Shown: positions 42,877 through 53,096 of the stretch, piece by piece | Numbering within the stretch: the first letter of the stretch is position 1 | How the letters are laid out: every line of letters starts with the position of its first letter | Source of the DNA: a virus | Direction: 5' to 3' (one strand) | Virus record (IMG/VR): IMGVR_UViG_3300029983_000007 | Span: 1 to 64,000 of that record | Length of the DNA: 64,000 nt | Translations under genes and position numbers: made by a program | Notes under the pieces: generated by a model | Databases searched by the model: none | Seen by the model: the letters and a program-made list of their open reading frames with translations, nothing else | What the model was told of the DNA's origin: nothing

Positions 42877-44847
42877 ATGGAATTAAAAAATATTCAAAAT
42901 CGTAAAGATTTTATTAAAATGAATGAAATTTTTGGTGGAACTCAAGGTGGAGTTGGCGCTAGAGATGGATTTGCAAATAATTCTGAATTGAAAGATACTT
43001 ATTTAGGAAAACTAATGAATGGTTTATTTAAAGGATTGAGTTGGTTATGGAGAAAAAGTAAAGAAAATTTCATTATTAACAGAATGATTGCAAAATTAAT
43101 TAATGAATTAGTTCGTGGAGTTATAATATATTGCTTCATAAAAAAAATTGATTTACAATCAGGTAAAATATCAGAATCAGAATCTGAATCAGTAAACAAA
43201 GAAAATGTAGAATCAAATGATAACAAAGTTAATTTTGATGTAATTAAAAAGGATATTGGAGAGGATTTGTTTAATAGAATGATGAGCGGTAATGAAGATG
43301 AAGATGTTGAAGAATTGATTAAAAAATCAGGAATAAAAACAGATAATGATAGAACGATAATAAAAAATATCAATGACGTAAAAGAAGTTGTAGATAAGGA
43401 AGATTATAATAGAATGGAAACTGAAACATACGAATTTTTGAAGAAAAATATTCAATATTTTGACGAAATTAAGAAAAATGCAGATGACGGCGATGAAGAT
43501 TCTAAAAAGAAACTTGATATGATAAAAGCTATCTATGTCAATTATGAAATAGTTAGAAAATTAAAAGAAAAAGAAACAAAAAATAAAGGAGCATTAGGAG
43601 AAGCATCATTAACAAATGAGGCATTAACTAAACTGAGAACAGATTCTAGTGCTGGTAAAATTGGATTAGGATCAAATTCTCCAACTATAAGTCCTGCTAT
43701 CAATCCAAAATCACTTATTAAAAGTTTTGTTAGTGTTAAAAGCATTATAACTAAAAGAGATCAAGACAAATATAAAGAGCGTGAAGCTGATTTTTCTCTA
43801 CCAATATCAGATATAAATTTAGCTGAAATAGAAAAAACAATTAATAGAAAAACTGATGTTATGAAAGAAGTTTCATCAAATGTAAATTCTGAAAGTTTGA
43901 AAGTAATTCAACTTACTGTGAAAGAATTATTAGTTTCAAATAGTCAAGAACAAAATGTAGAAAAAGAAAAATTAAAATTGAGATGGGATAAAGAATTATC
44001 AAAGGTGTATGCTAGTTTTTCTTTACTGATGGATATACCAAGTGTTGATATAAGAGATGGAAACTACGGATCAGGCTTAAATTTATCAGGCTCAACATCA
44101 AGGGTATATAAAGAAGTTAAACAAATTGGTTCTGATACAGAATCATTGAAAATTGGCGATCAATTGGGTGATTCATTAAATCCAGTTGAAACTAAAATAG
44201 GTGGATTGGAAGGAAATTGGCAATATTGTATTTTTGATTATCAAGGAATAAATTATAATGCTACAATAGCACCAATTAGTTCTGCACCATCAAATGGATT
44301 TTATATGTTTATGGTTACGCAGACAATTAAGAAAATAGAAAATAATGTTGTCACATCAAATTTTAAAGAATTTGAGAAAATTTTTACATCTACAAATTTT
44401 GCAAATGTTAATCTTAAAAAAGATGATGTAGTTAATGTATACTTCATGTTAAAGAAAGGTGCTAGTTTACCATCAGGTACAAGTGCAAATACAAATGGGC
44501 AAAGCAATAGTTTTTTAGTTTTTAATAATTATATTAGTTCTGACAATAAAACCAATAAATTGTTTCTATGTGAGCCATCAGGAGAGAAATTTATAGCTGA
44601 TTTGGATTTAAGTAATCCTAGTAATACAATTGATGGCGTAATAGCTAGTAATTATCAAAAAGATAAAATTAGTATTAAGAGCTGTCGTAAGTTTGATAGA
44701 GTTAAATTTTGGTGGAAAGCATTAAATCTTATAACTGATACTAATGATAAAAAATTCTGTGCTTTTAAAGATGATGAAAGTAATCCTGTATTTTGGAATG
44801 ATAAAGTAGTATTAGATAATCTAAAGAAAATTGCATCTAAATTTTAA
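42877..44847 (+). CDS. large hypothetical, probably virion-associated protein
   Basis: 656 residues. An N-terminal segment with GGTQGGVGARDGFANNSELK and an amphipathic or membrane-like helix (INELVRGVIIYCFIKK), an acidic helical middle, and a C-terminal beta-rich domain (GNWQYCIFDYQGINYNATIA; NGFYMFMVTQTIKKIENNVV). RKDFIKMNE near residue 12 resembles the leader motif. Position next to leader-bearing proteins suggests an internal or head protein. Confidence 0.5.
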   Translation: MELKNIQNRKDFIKMNEIFGGTQGGVGARDGFANNSELKDTYLGKLMNGLFKGLSWLWRKSKENFIINRMIAKLINELVRGVIIYCFIKKIDLQSGKISESESESVNKENVESNDNKVNFDVIKKDIGEDLFNRMMSGNEDEDVEELIKKSGIKTDNDRTIIKNINDVKEVVDKEDYNRMETETYEFLKKNIQYFDEIKKNADDGDEDSKKKLDMIKAIYVNYEIVRKLKEKETKNKGALGEASLTNEALTKLRTDSSAGKIGLGSNSPTISPAINPKSLIKSFVSVKSIITKRDQDKYKEREADFSLPISDINLAEIEKTINRKTDVMKEVSSNVNSESLKVIQLTVKELLVSNSQEQNVEKEKLKLRWDKELSKVYASFSLLMDIPSVDIRDGNYGSGLNLSGSTSRVYKEVKQIGSDTESLKIGDQLGDSLNPVETKIGGLEGNWQYCIFDYQGINYNATIAPISSAPSNGFYMFMVTQTIKKIENNVVTSNFKEFEKIFTSTNFANVNLKKDDVVNVYFMLKKGASLPSGTSANTNGQSNSFLVFNNYISSDNKTNKLFLCEPSGEKFIADLDLSNPSNTIDGVIASNYQKDKISIKSCRKFDRVKFWWKALNLITDTNDKKFCAFKDDESNPVFWNDKVVLDNLKKIASKF

Positions 44848-44866
44848 ATAAAATATAAAATATAAA

Positions 44867-45958
44867 ATGAAAAAAACATATTCAGATTTCATATTAAATG
44901 AACAAGATTCATCAACAGCAGTTGCTCCTAGTGCAACTACAAAAGTAGAGCCAACTAATACTGCTGAAACAACAAAAACAATCAATCCTGATGTACCTGG
45001 TGAAGAAAAAACAACAGTTGATCAAGAACAAGATGATACAAAAAAAGATGACAGTCAAAAAGATGAAATAATATCAAATTTTGATGAAACAAAAGGAGAA
45101 GAGATTATCAAAGAAATTCGTGATTTTTGGATAAATAAAATAATAACAGAAAATGAATTAAATTTTTCTGGTAACACATTAAAGATTCTTTATGTCAAAC
45201 AAAAAAATTCAAAATATATTAAATACAAAGATACTATTAATGAAGTTATTGCATCAAAAACAGCAGAATGTAATCAAAGATTGATTGATTCTGATGTTAA
45301 CGATATGTTTTTTTATGTTGATTATCCTATTAAACTTATCAAAAAAGGATTGACAGGCAAACCTAGTATTGTTTCATTCTTTAATAGACAAACTGATGAA
45401 AAATATAACTCTAAAATAAAAGAAATAATAAGTAATAATGAATATGCTGATAGCTCAGGATTACCTGAATATCAGAAAAAATTAGTATTGGGTGAATTCG
45501 AATTATTAACAGACATAGATGAAAAACATACATATATGTATGATAATCAGCCAGTTGAATTTACATTCGAAAATGGTGCAATAAAAACAATGGTCAATGC
45601 AGATACAAATAATTCAATTAGTTTAGTAGATAAAAACGACAAAAATATATTTGATATCACAAAATTGAAAAAATATGATGAATCAGCCAAATCAGATATA
45701 ACAACAAACACTACAACTGTTGCTGCTACCACAACAAACACAACAACTGTTGCTGCTACCACAACAAACACAACAACTGTTGCTGCTACCACAACAAACA
45801 CTACAACTGTTGCTGCTACCACAACAAACACTACAACTATTGCTGCTACCACAACAAACACAACAACTATTGCTGTGAGTAAGAAAAATGTTATGAATAG
45901 TAAAGATTTTAAAAATAATAAAATTTTAAATAAAAATAAGAATAAAAACACATTTTAA
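44867..45958 (+). CDS. protein with T4-like capsid-targeting leader and TNTTTVAATT repeats
   Basis: 363 residues. MKKTYSDFILNEQD is close to the T4 capsid-targeting sequence MKTYQEFIAE, including the hydrophobic-x-E cleavage pattern (L-N-E). A Thr/Glu/Asp-rich linker, a globular central region (about 80-270), and six copies of a 10-residue repeat TNTTTVAATT follow, then a basic end. Likely an internal head protein. Confidence 0.65.
   Translation: MKKTYSDFILNEQDSSTAVAPSATTKVEPTNTAETTKTINPDVPGEEKTTVDQEQDDTKKDDSQKDEIISNFDETKGEEIIKEIRDFWINKIITENELNFSGNTLKILYVKQKNSKYIKYKDTINEVIASKTAECNQRLIDSDVNDMFFYVDYPIKLIKKGLTGKPSIVSFFNRQTDEKYNSKIKEIISNNEYADSSGLPEYQKKLVLGEFELLTDIDEKHTYMYDNQPVEFTFENGAIKTMVNADTNNSISLVDKNDKNIFDITKLKKYDESAKSDITTNTTTVAATTTNTTTVAATTTNTTTVAATTTNTTTVAATTTNTTTIAATTTNTTTIAVSKKNVMNSKDFKNNKILNKNKNKNTF
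45699..45875 (+). repeat. 30-bp tandem repeat, about six copies
   Basis: Unit ACAACAAACACTACAACTGT followed by TGCTGCTACC, in frame, with only single-base differences (caacaact/ctacaact; actgt/actat). It encodes the TNTTTVAATT repeats. The near identity at the DNA level points to recent expansion by slippage. Confidence 0.85.
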
Positions 45959-45972
45959 AAAAACTTAACAAA

Positions 45973-46407
45973 ATGAAACATATAAACAATTATGAATTTT
46001 TTTTAGAAAATGGTACGAGTAATCCTAACACACCACAAGGTTATGTAAATTCATTATCAAACAAAACAAAATTAAAACCAATCCAAAATAACAACAATCA
46101 ACAGATAAACAAACAGAAACCTACAGATGAAGTAGATAATATATTACAAGACACTGAGCAACAGAAACAAAATATTGTGGCAAAGAAAGATGTTATAGAA
46201 AAAGGTTTACTTCAGAATATTCAAGATTTAGAACCTGAAAATCAAAAAGTGGTAAAAACACAAGTACAGGATTATAAAAACCAAGTACAAGAATTTGATA
46301 AAACTGTACAGCAAATAGATAAATTAAATAAGACACTTAAAAAATCTAATGTTAATGTAAATGCAAACATAAACATGAAAAATGCAAGAAAACAAAATAA
46401 TTTTTAA
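45973..46407 (+). CDS. small coiled-coil protein with leader
   Basis: 144 residues. Start MKHINNYEFFLENGT (leader-like F-F-L-E), then an Asn/Gln-rich linker and a coiled coil (LQNIQDLEPENQKVV; VQEFDKTVQQIDKLNKTLKK), ending in a basic asparagine-rich tail. Likely an internal or scaffolding-like protein. Between two genes of the presumed virion operon. Confidence 0.55.
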   Translation: MKHINNYEFFLENGTSNPNTPQGYVNSLSNKTKLKPIQNNNNQQINKQKPTDEVDNILQDTEQQKQNIVAKKDVIEKGLLQNIQDLEPENQKVVKTQVQDYKNQVQEFDKTVQQIDKLNKTLKKSNVNVNANINMKNARKQNNF

Positions 46408-46413
46408 TTATAA

Positions 46414-49395
46414 ATGTCTAAACTAGATGAAAAATACATAGAATCATTAGATACATTCACAACAGCACTAGAAAAAATCGTAGAAATATTAAAAGAACAG
46501 CAAAAAACTGGTAAAGCAGATGTTGTTAACGATTTTTTAAAAACTCCTATGGATGATTTGAGTCATGTTGTTAAGGATTTGCAAAAAATAACTGAGGACG
46601 GATTCAAAAATGTCAAAACAGACAACGAAAAAATATTACAGAAAATTGATGGTATAAAGAAGCAAAAAGAATCTGGAATGTTTGGTAGTATAGAGGATCC
46701 TAAAAATAAGAACAAAATTGTTGATGGTATTAAAGTTGTTGTATTAATTGCGGCAGGCGTTTTAGCATTAGGATTAGCATTTAAAATAATTGGAAAAGTT
46801 GATTTTCTGTCTGTTGTAGCGTTATCTGTATCTATGATATCTATGTCCATGGCTTATAGTAAAATAGCGGATATTAAAAATTTAAAATATACTAATATAC
46901 TTTTGATATCCGCTATTATGCCTTTGATGGCAATTGGATTAGCATTATCTGGATATATTTTGAAAGGTATGCCTAATTTTTCAATAATGCAATCAATATC
47001 TATACTTCTTATTAGTACAGCTATGGGACTAGCAACATATTTTATAATGAAATCAATTTCTAAGATTAGTACATCATCATTGAAAATGATACCATTATTA
47101 CCTTTTATTTTACCAATGATAGCATGGGGTATAGTCAAATCTTCCCAAATTTTAAAGAACGTTGATAGAATATCATTTGTCCAAGTACTATCTGTAGGAT
47201 TGATTGGATTAGCTTTGGGTGTAGCGACATTTGGTATATCATTAGCATTAAGGGGATTGAAAAACGTGACATACAAAGAAATGTTAGCATTACCATTCAT
47301 GATACCATTAATAGCAGGTGGTATAGTTTTGGCTAGTGAAATATTTAAAGGATTTGTACCGCTTAGTAATCCATTAGATTTATTAATTGGTAGTGCTGTT
47401 ATAGGATTGTCTTTATTATTTTTTACTCCAGCAATTTATTTTTTAGGTAAAATGAAGTTAGAAGATGTTATTACTGGAGCATTGATGATATTGCCAATGT
47501 CTTATGCTATTACTCAATCTAGTATTATTTTTAGTAAATTTATACCTCTTTCTGATCCATTGAATGTTGTTTTTAGTACATTAGCAATGGGTATATCAAT
47601 ATTGATTTTTACTCCTACCATTGTGCTATTAGGTAAATTGTCAATTTCTGATTTACTTGTTGGTATAGCAGGAAGTGTTTTGACTTCTGTTGCTATTGTA
47701 TTGGTTGCTAATATATTTGCATCATTACCAAATAATATGATAGCTCCAGATTTCATGTGGACATTATCTGCTGGATTGGCAATAGGAGGATTTGCTCTTA
47801 TAGCTGCTGGAGTTGGATTTTTTGCTGGAACTAATCCATTTTTCTGGATTGGACTTGCCGCTATTTTAGCAGTTGCTGGAATTATGGTTCTTGTTTCTCA
47901 TATTATACCAACTGGTAACTACGCTAAATATCCACCTTTGGATTGGGCTTTAGGAGTAGGTGGATCATTGATAGCATTTAGCTCTGCTATGATTTTAGCA
48001 TCAGCAGGTAGTATTGCAGGAGTAATTTCAAAAGTGTTTACTGGCGGAGAAGATCCTTTAATTAAGATAGCAAATTCCATGGTAGCTGTATCTTGGCTTT
48101 TACAGAGTGGAAAATGGGATAGTGGTTATCCAACATTAGGTTGGGCTTTAGGTGTTGGTACTGCGTTATCATTGTTTGCTGCTTCTTATGTTGCTATAAC
48201 AGGATTACAAGGAATTAATAAAGTATTTTCATTTTTAACTGGTACTAAATCACAAAGTTTCAATGATTTTGTTATATCAGCAGCAGGTGCAATGAAAACT
48301 GCAAATGCTGAATTATCAAGTGTGAATTGGAGTGCAGCAGGTAGTTATCCATCTAAAGATTACGCAGATGGAGTAGGAGAATTATTAAAATCATTTGCTG
48401 AAACATATGCAATAATATCTGTTTCAAATATATTTAGTAAAACTCCTGAGAATTTTGGAGTATTTGTTGAAAATGCTGCGAAATCTATGGTTACTGCAAA
48501 AACAATACTAGATAGAGCTGACTGGACTACTTCTGGACATCCTACAAAAGAGTATTCTGAAGGTATTGGAGCTTTTCTTGTGTCTATGGCTACTGCATAT
48601 TCTAAAATCAACGATATTGGAATTATGGAGTTTTTTGCAAAATTATTTAATGTTGGTAATAAATTGACAATAAATGATTTCGTTGAGCAATCATCAAATG
48701 CAATAGTTTTAGCATCTAATATATTAGCAGGTGGTGATTTTACTACAATTCCAGATTCAAAATATTTAACTAATTTTACTAATTTCCTAATTTCAATGGC
48801 AGATAATATTAACAATTTTAAAATTGACACATTGGATATGGCAGCTTTCACTTCAAATTTGAATTTATTAGCACCATCATTATCTTCATTATCAAATGCT
48901 ACTCAAAATCCTTTATCTGATATTTATATACAAGGCTTTGATAAGTTAGTTAAATTACTAGATAATATGCCGGATAAAAGTGCTCAAATACATAAATTGG
49001 CTGATTCATTTGTTGATTTATCAAATTCATTGAAAGATATTACAACTTTTGATAATTTATCAAAAGTCTCAGCTAGTGTGGTGCTTTTAAGTGCTGTTGA
49101 TGATACAAAACTACAAATAGTTCTTGATAAATTAAAAGATAACCAAGATACAATAAAAACTATTTATGGTAATTCAAGCTCAACACCAAATATAATGAAA
49201 ACAATGGGTAAATTTTTTGATACATTAACAGGCAATGATAAAATTGAAGCCAATAATAAATCAAATGAGCCAATTGTTGTTACTACCAAAATAGATCCAC
49301 AATTTTATAGTGACATGGCTGAAATGAAAAGATATTTGAAATCAATTAAAAATTCTTTAGATAAACCTGCACCTGCATCAAGTTTTCATAGATAA
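46414..49395 (+). CDS. giant membrane protein, tape-measure-like
   Basis: 993 residues, the largest gene here. A helical N-terminal 100 residues is followed by about twelve or more hydrophobic segments (about 108-560), a repeating soluble region with WALGVGG/DYADGVGELLKSFAETYA-like units, and a helical C terminus. Phage proteins of this size with many membrane segments are usually tail tape-measure or membrane-penetration proteins. No peptidase or other motif was seen, so the role is inferred from size and context. Confidence 0.5.
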   Translation: MSKLDEKYIESLDTFTTALEKIVEILKEQQKTGKADVVNDFLKTPMDDLSHVVKDLQKITEDGFKNVKTDNEKILQKIDGIKKQKESGMFGSIEDPKNKNKIVDGIKVVVLIAAGVLALGLAFKIIGKVDFLSVVALSVSMISMSMAYSKIADIKNLKYTNILLISAIMPLMAIGLALSGYILKGMPNFSIMQSISILLISTAMGLATYFIMKSISKISTSSLKMIPLLPFILPMIAWGIVKSSQILKNVDRISFVQVLSVGLIGLALGVATFGISLALRGLKNVTYKEMLALPFMIPLIAGGIVLASEIFKGFVPLSNPLDLLIGSAVIGLSLLFFTPAIYFLGKMKLEDVITGALMILPMSYAITQSSIIFSKFIPLSDPLNVVFSTLAMGISILIFTPTIVLLGKLSISDLLVGIAGSVLTSVAIVLVANIFASLPNNMIAPDFMWTLSAGLAIGGFALIAAGVGFFAGTNPFFWIGLAAILAVAGIMVLVSHIIPTGNYAKYPPLDWALGVGGSLIAFSSAMILASAGSIAGVISKVFTGGEDPLIKIANSMVAVSWLLQSGKWDSGYPTLGWALGVGTALSLFAASYVAITGLQGINKVFSFLTGTKSQSFNDFVISAAGAMKTANAELSSVNWSAAGSYPSKDYADGVGELLKSFAETYAIISVSNIFSKTPENFGVFVENAAKSMVTAKTILDRADWTTSGHPTKEYSEGIGAFLVSMATAYSKINDIGIMEFFAKLFNVGNKLTINDFVEQSSNAIVLASNILAGGDFTTIPDSKYLTNFTNFLISMADNINNFKIDTLDMAAFTSNLNLLAPSLSSLSNATQNPLSDIYIQGFDKLVKLLDNMPDKSAQIHKLADSFVDLSNSLKDITTFDNLSKVSASVVLLSAVDDTKLQIVLDKLKDNQDTIKTIYGNSSSTPNIMKTMGKFFDTLTGNDKIEANNKSNEPIVVTTKIDPQFYSDMAEMKRYLKSIKNSLDKPAPASSFHR

Positions 49396-49457
49396 TCAGA
49401 GATAATCTATCATACCTGTAAACTTTAATTTAATTTTAATCTATAAGTTATTAAAGT

Positions 49458-49523
49458 AAATATTTTGATATTGTATAGTATCAAAATATTTATTGATATA
49501 TGTTCATTTGAACCTATATCAAT
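49458..49523. terminator. two adjacent hairpins after the giant membrane protein gene
   Basis: Arms AAATATTTTGATA/TATCAAAATATTT (49458-49491) and ATTGATATA/TATATCAAT (49492-49523); the second loop contains the palindrome GTTCATTTGAAC. No strong T-run. They may terminate or process the message. Confidence 0.5.
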
Positions 49524-49547
49524 AAATATATAAATAAAAAAGAAGAT

Positions 49548-49973
49548 ATGAAAAGATTTTTATATTTGATAAGATATTTTAAACTTCTTAAGAAGAATGA
49601 GAAGATTTTATCTGAATCCAGAATTAATAAAAATGTTAATCCCTATGGTATTCAATACGATTGGATAGGTAGATTATATACAGTACTAAATTTACCATTG
49701 GATGACAAAGAAAACATTGATAAGTATGGCTATTATTATGTTGATAATATGGTTAGAAATCATGTTATTGAAATTAATAATTTTTTATTTGAGTTAGGAA
49801 TGTTAGAATATGTAGAATTAGATACAGATAATATACAACAAATTGATGATTTAAATATAAGAATAGTATTAAAATTTAAGTATCTAAATACAAAAATTAT
49901 CGCAAGATTTCTTATAGGTACAATAGTATTAGGATTTTTATTTGGAATATTTTCTTTATTATTTTTATTATAA
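49548..49973 (+). CDS. small membrane-anchored protein
   Basis: 141 residues. Basic start (KRFLYLIRYFKLLKKNEKIL), a soluble middle and a C-terminal membrane helix (IARFLIGTIVLGFLFGIFSLLFLL) running to the end, as in tail-anchored proteins. No family recognised. Confidence 0.55.
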   Translation: MKRFLYLIRYFKLLKKNEKILSESRINKNVNPYGIQYDWIGRLYTVLNLPLDDKENIDKYGYYYVDNMVRNHVIEINNFLFELGMLEYVELDTDNIQQIDDLNIRIVLKFKYLNTKIIARFLIGTIVLGFLFGIFSLLFLL

Positions 49974-50015
49974 ACTTTATTAAACAATTACAATATATTT
50001 AAAAAACAAAAAATT

Positions 50016-50453
50016 ATGGCAAAAGAACAATATCACGAATTAGCAGATTATATAATAGACTATTTTAAAGTCTTAGAAGAAAAATTATGCATTCCAATAA
50101 ACTTGAAATTTGTATATCAAGCAGACGATAAACAAAAAACACTAATAAAAATATGTAAAATTAACGATAGATACGTGAGCTTATTGAATGCTGAACTATT
50201 AGTTAGTTTTAATGAAAATTTTTTTGATGCTTTTGACGATGAAATAAAAAACATATTAATTGATCAAGAGTTAGCATTAATAGAAGCAGATCTTGATAAA
50301 GGTACAATTAAATTGGGAAAAGCAGATTTGATAACATCATATGGTATTATTAGTAGATATGGAGTTGAAGCTGTTGAAAGAGCAAATAAATGTAGAGATT
50401 TATATAATAGTCAACAAGCTGAGAAAGATAAAGAATCAAAATCAAACAAGTAA
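50016..50453 (+). CDS. conserved phage protein
   Basis: 145 residues. EQYHELADYIIDYF, NINLKF-like strand, FFDAFDDEIKNILIDQELALIEADLDKGTIKLGKADLITSYGII is cut here for length; the key part is DDEIKNILIDQEL, which resembles the zinc helix (DxxHEL) of phage metallopeptidases but with Q in place of the first histidine. It is therefore probably not a peptidase. Similar proteins are common in large phages. Confidence 0.5.
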   Translation: MAKEQYHELADYIIDYFKVLEEKLCIPINLKFVYQADDKQKTLIKICKINDRYVSLLNAELLVSFNENFFDAFDDEIKNILIDQELALIEADLDKGTIKLGKADLITSYGIISRYGVEAVERANKCRDLYNSQQAEKDKESKSNK

Positions 50454-50485
50454 TAAATAAAAACAAAAATAAATAAATAAAAACA

Positions 50486-51268
50486 ATGGAAGAAAAAAAA
50501 TTTTTCAATTTTAACGGTGATGAAACATTCGACTTAAATACAGAATATACAAAATTATTTGTAGATGGAGATGAACAAAAAACTAGTTCAAATGATAATA
50601 AAATTAAAGATGCTGAAAAAATTATTTCAGAAACAGGACAGAAATATATCGAAGTTACATCACTTCAAAAATATGAATATCTATTCACAAATTTAGATGT
50701 ATTTTTAAATAGGTTTCAAACTGATTCAGAAGAAGTGAAATCAATGACAAAAGAAGATAGAGACAAATTATTTGGTTATGGTAGAGAACTATTTTCAACA
50801 TATCAAACTCAATATAGTTCATTGAATTTTAATTTTGAACTTTCAATGAAAGAATGGAATTATATGGATAATATATTAACAAAGAAATTATCATATAATG
50901 GAAATGAACTTTTTAATTTTTGGGAGTTATTTACTAAATTTATTGATCCAACTAGAAATTACATTAAAAGTTTACCAAAAGGTATAGAATCATTTGTACC
51001 AGTTTGCTCAATTCAAAGTTTAGTTTTGGTTAGTCATTTATTGATGAAACACGAAGAAAAAGGATCAACTGATCATTTCTTCTATTTTAAAAATGTATTA
51101 ACTGAAGTTGGTTTGATGACAAGACTTTTCAATGCTTATGGTGTAGTACTAGAAAGATACACTAATATGTTTAATAATTGGGTAGATGCATTGAACACTA
51201 TGGATGGATATAATAACATAGATAGAATAGATGAAACAGGAACAGTGTCAGAGTCACAACAACAATAA
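50486..51268 (+). CDS. conserved hypothetical, possibly virion-related
   Basis: 260 residues. Low-complexity start, then an ordered helical domain (EEVKSMTKEDRDKLFGYGRE; MKEWNYMDNILTKKLSYNGN; HEEKGSTDHFFYFKNVLTEV). No family recognised. Same direction and short spacing as the genes around it. Confidence 0.55.
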   Translation: MEEKKFFNFNGDETFDLNTEYTKLFVDGDEQKTSSNDNKIKDAEKIISETGQKYIEVTSLQKYEYLFTNLDVFLNRFQTDSEEVKSMTKEDRDKLFGYGRELFSTYQTQYSSLNFNFELSMKEWNYMDNILTKKLSYNGNELFNFWELFTKFIDPTRNYIKSLPKGIESFVPVCSIQSLVLVSHLLMKHEEKGSTDHFFYFKNVLTEVGLMTRLFNAYGVVLERYTNMFNNWVDALNTMDGYNNIDRIDETGTVSESQQQ

Positions 51269-51293
51269 GGAGATTTTTTGTGAAATACGAGAC

Positions 51294-51593
51294 ATGATAT
51301 ATAAAAATAGTGAAAAAGCTATTGGTATAAGTGATGTTAAGATTTCCTCATTGAAAAATCCTCATATTATTGATGATATAAAAAATATCAAGATTATTGA
51401 ATTAAATAATCTTGCTGATTTTATGTCTTATGTGAATTATGACCACTACCTAATATTTAAAGTTGATAATTTTTATTATTTCTGTGATACAGAGCTTGCT
51501 TCATATTTGTATAATCTTAGTTTGATTAAAATATCAGATTTTAATTTGTATCTCAGAAAAGATAAAATAAATAAAATAGAAAATTTTAACTAA
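51294..51593 (+). CDS. small protein with RKxK tail
   Basis: 99 residues from ATG 51294. A longer frame back to 51231 would overlap the preceding gene. AAGGAG at 51267-51272 is a good ribosome-binding site but is 21 bases from this ATG, so an unusual start (ATT near 51276) is possible. Ends LYLRKDKINKIENFN, a variant of the shared tail. Terminator stem overlaps its last codons. Confidence 0.5.
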   Translation: MIYKNSEKAIGISDVKISSLKNPHIIDDIKNIKIIELNNLADFMSYVNYDHYLIFKVDNFYYFCDTELASYLYNLSLIKISDFNLYLRKDKINKIENFN

Positions 51594-51613
51594 TTAAATA
51601 GTTAAAATTTTTA
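51580..51613 (+). terminator. rho-independent terminator
   Basis: Arms AAAATTTTAACTA/TAGTTAAAATTTT, six-base loop and T-run, spanning the stop codon. Confidence 0.75.
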
Positions 51614-51663
51614 TTATAAACTATACCTAAAATTTAGTTTATATAAAATAAAAACATAACAAT

Positions 51664-51984
51664 ATGCCAAAGTCAAAAAATCGAAAAGGACACGATTCTA
51701 AAGTTAGAAAATATAACGCCAATAAGAAAATTCAACAAGAGATATTAAAAAATAAAATGATGGAAGATTATATTAAACTTCAAAAGGAAATTATGGCTGG
51801 ACAAGCTCATACATCGACAGAGGATGTTATAGATTCAGATATTAATATTGATGAATTGAATGATATTAATGATATTTCATTGATTGATATTGATAATCTT
51901 GTTGAAATTCCAGAAAATGATATTAATGAAGAACTAGTTAATGAAGAACTAGTTGATGTAGAATTGATAGAACCTAATAAATAA
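51664..51984 (+). CDS. basic-to-acidic small protein
   Basis: 106 residues. Basic N terminus (PKSKNRKGHDSKVRKYNANK), a helix, and a strongly acidic tail with DIxxL repeats. Proteins that start with KSKNRKxH are common in large phages; function unknown. Ten bases before the next gene. Confidence 0.5.
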   Translation: MPKSKNRKGHDSKVRKYNANKKIQQEILKNKMMEDYIKLQKEIMAGQAHTSTEDVIDSDINIDELNDINDISLIDIDNLVEIPENDINEELVNEELVDVELIEPNK

Positions 51985-51993
51985 TTTAATATT

Positions 51994-53034
51994 ATGATAA
52001 CCATAACAAACAATAAAATCTATTACAGTGAAGAACCAATATCATATTTAAATTCAATAGATAACGCTGATGTTATAGATCCAAATGATATACTACTTTT
52101 CTTGTCTGATACAGTTGAATTGGGAGAAAATCTAATATTCAAAAGATTATTTGATATCATATCATACAATGTAAATGATTTTAATGATATTTTTTATTCA
52201 TCCTTAGATGGTTATTATATTGATCCATTTCTACAAGAAATAGAGAATAATCCAACTGATAAATTAGATATGGATTATATTGAAGTTAATTGGAGTTGCA
52301 ATAAGTATGACAATGAACTAAGTGCAATATCAACAATTCACGGCGTTTCATATAATGATACAGATTTTTATGCAATAGACTTTGTTCCTCTTAATAATTT
52401 GAAAAAATTGAATATTTCAATTAATAAAAATTTTATTGTGTATGATTATAATAAATTAATAGAGGGTAAAAATGAAGAAGAATCCACAATTAATTTGGGA
52501 GAAAAATCATTTACTCTATTTGATTTGTATAATGCAATATTTAGTGAGATTACATTTCATGGAGGTCCTCTTGATAAAAAAGAAAGATTTGAAGAATTAG
52601 AAAAATGTATAGAAGAAGAGAATATTAATGCTGATGAATATAAAGAATTAAAATCTTCTACTCTGAATGATTTGATAGAAAAATACGAAAAAGAAGATAA
52701 ATATTTAGTAAAATATAAAGATTTCAGAGATAGAGTAGACGAAAGTCGAATTAAAAATAATGAGAACTTATCAAAATTAAAAGATTGTTTGAAAAATAAA
52801 ATGATTATTTATGATGATATCAACAATTGTGAAGGTAGCTTAAAAAAATATTATAAAAAATTAACAAATATTGAGTTTAATATGCAATCATTGTATGGTG
52901 AAGACGAAGATATTTTATATCACAAATTTTGGCAAACACCAAAATGTACATGTCCAAAAATTAATAATATTGAAATTTATCCTTCTAAAAATTGTTTAGT
53001 TGATGATAATTGTCCAATTCATGGTAAAAAATAA
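51994..53034 (+). CDS. hypothetical protein with C-terminal Cys/His cluster
   Basis: 346 residues. An alpha/beta N-terminal half, a charged coiled coil (about 195-290), and a C-terminal CTCPKINN ... CLVDDNCPIHG cluster that could bind zinc. No family recognised. Confidence 0.55.
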   Translation: MITITNNKIYYSEEPISYLNSIDNADVIDPNDILLFLSDTVELGENLIFKRLFDIISYNVNDFNDIFYSSLDGYYIDPFLQEIENNPTDKLDMDYIEVNWSCNKYDNELSAISTIHGVSYNDTDFYAIDFVPLNNLKKLNISINKNFIVYDYNKLIEGKNEEESTINLGEKSFTLFDLYNAIFSEITFHGGPLDKKERFEELEKCIEEENINADEYKELKSSTLNDLIEKYEKEDKYLVKYKDFRDRVDESRIKNNENLSKLKDCLKNKMIIYDDINNCEGSLKKYYKKLTNIEFNMQSLYGEDEDILYHKFWQTPKCTCPKINNIEIYPSKNCLVDDNCPIHGKK

Positions 53035-53096
53035 ATTAAAAAAGCTTCATATTTAAATTAAAAAAGCTTCATATTTAAATATGAAGCTTTTTTAAT
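53033..53096. terminator. bidirectional terminator with duplicated arm
   Basis: A 22-bp unit containing AAAAAAGCTTCATATTT is repeated in tandem (53033-53054, 53055-53076); the second copy is half of a perfect 34-base palindrome (53060-53093). The palindrome with A/T runs terminates both convergent genes; the extra copy looks like slippage. Confidence 0.8.

Noticed and set aside
45699-45875. Possible CRISPR-like array
   Set aside because: The 30-bp units are contiguous with no spacers, lie in frame inside a coding gene and differ by single bases only.
45547-45951. Long minus-strand open frame rich in valine (VVAATVVVF repeats)
   Set aside because: It is the complement of the threonine/alanine repeat gene on the plus strand; its composition is an artefact of the repeat.
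46563-48851. Several minus-strand open frames inside the 993-residue gene
   Set aside because: They are complements of hydrophobic codons in the real gene and have no independent signals.
50016-50453. Phage metallopeptidase
   Set aside because: The helix resembles the zinc-binding segment but has Q where the first histidine should be, and no other ligands are seen.
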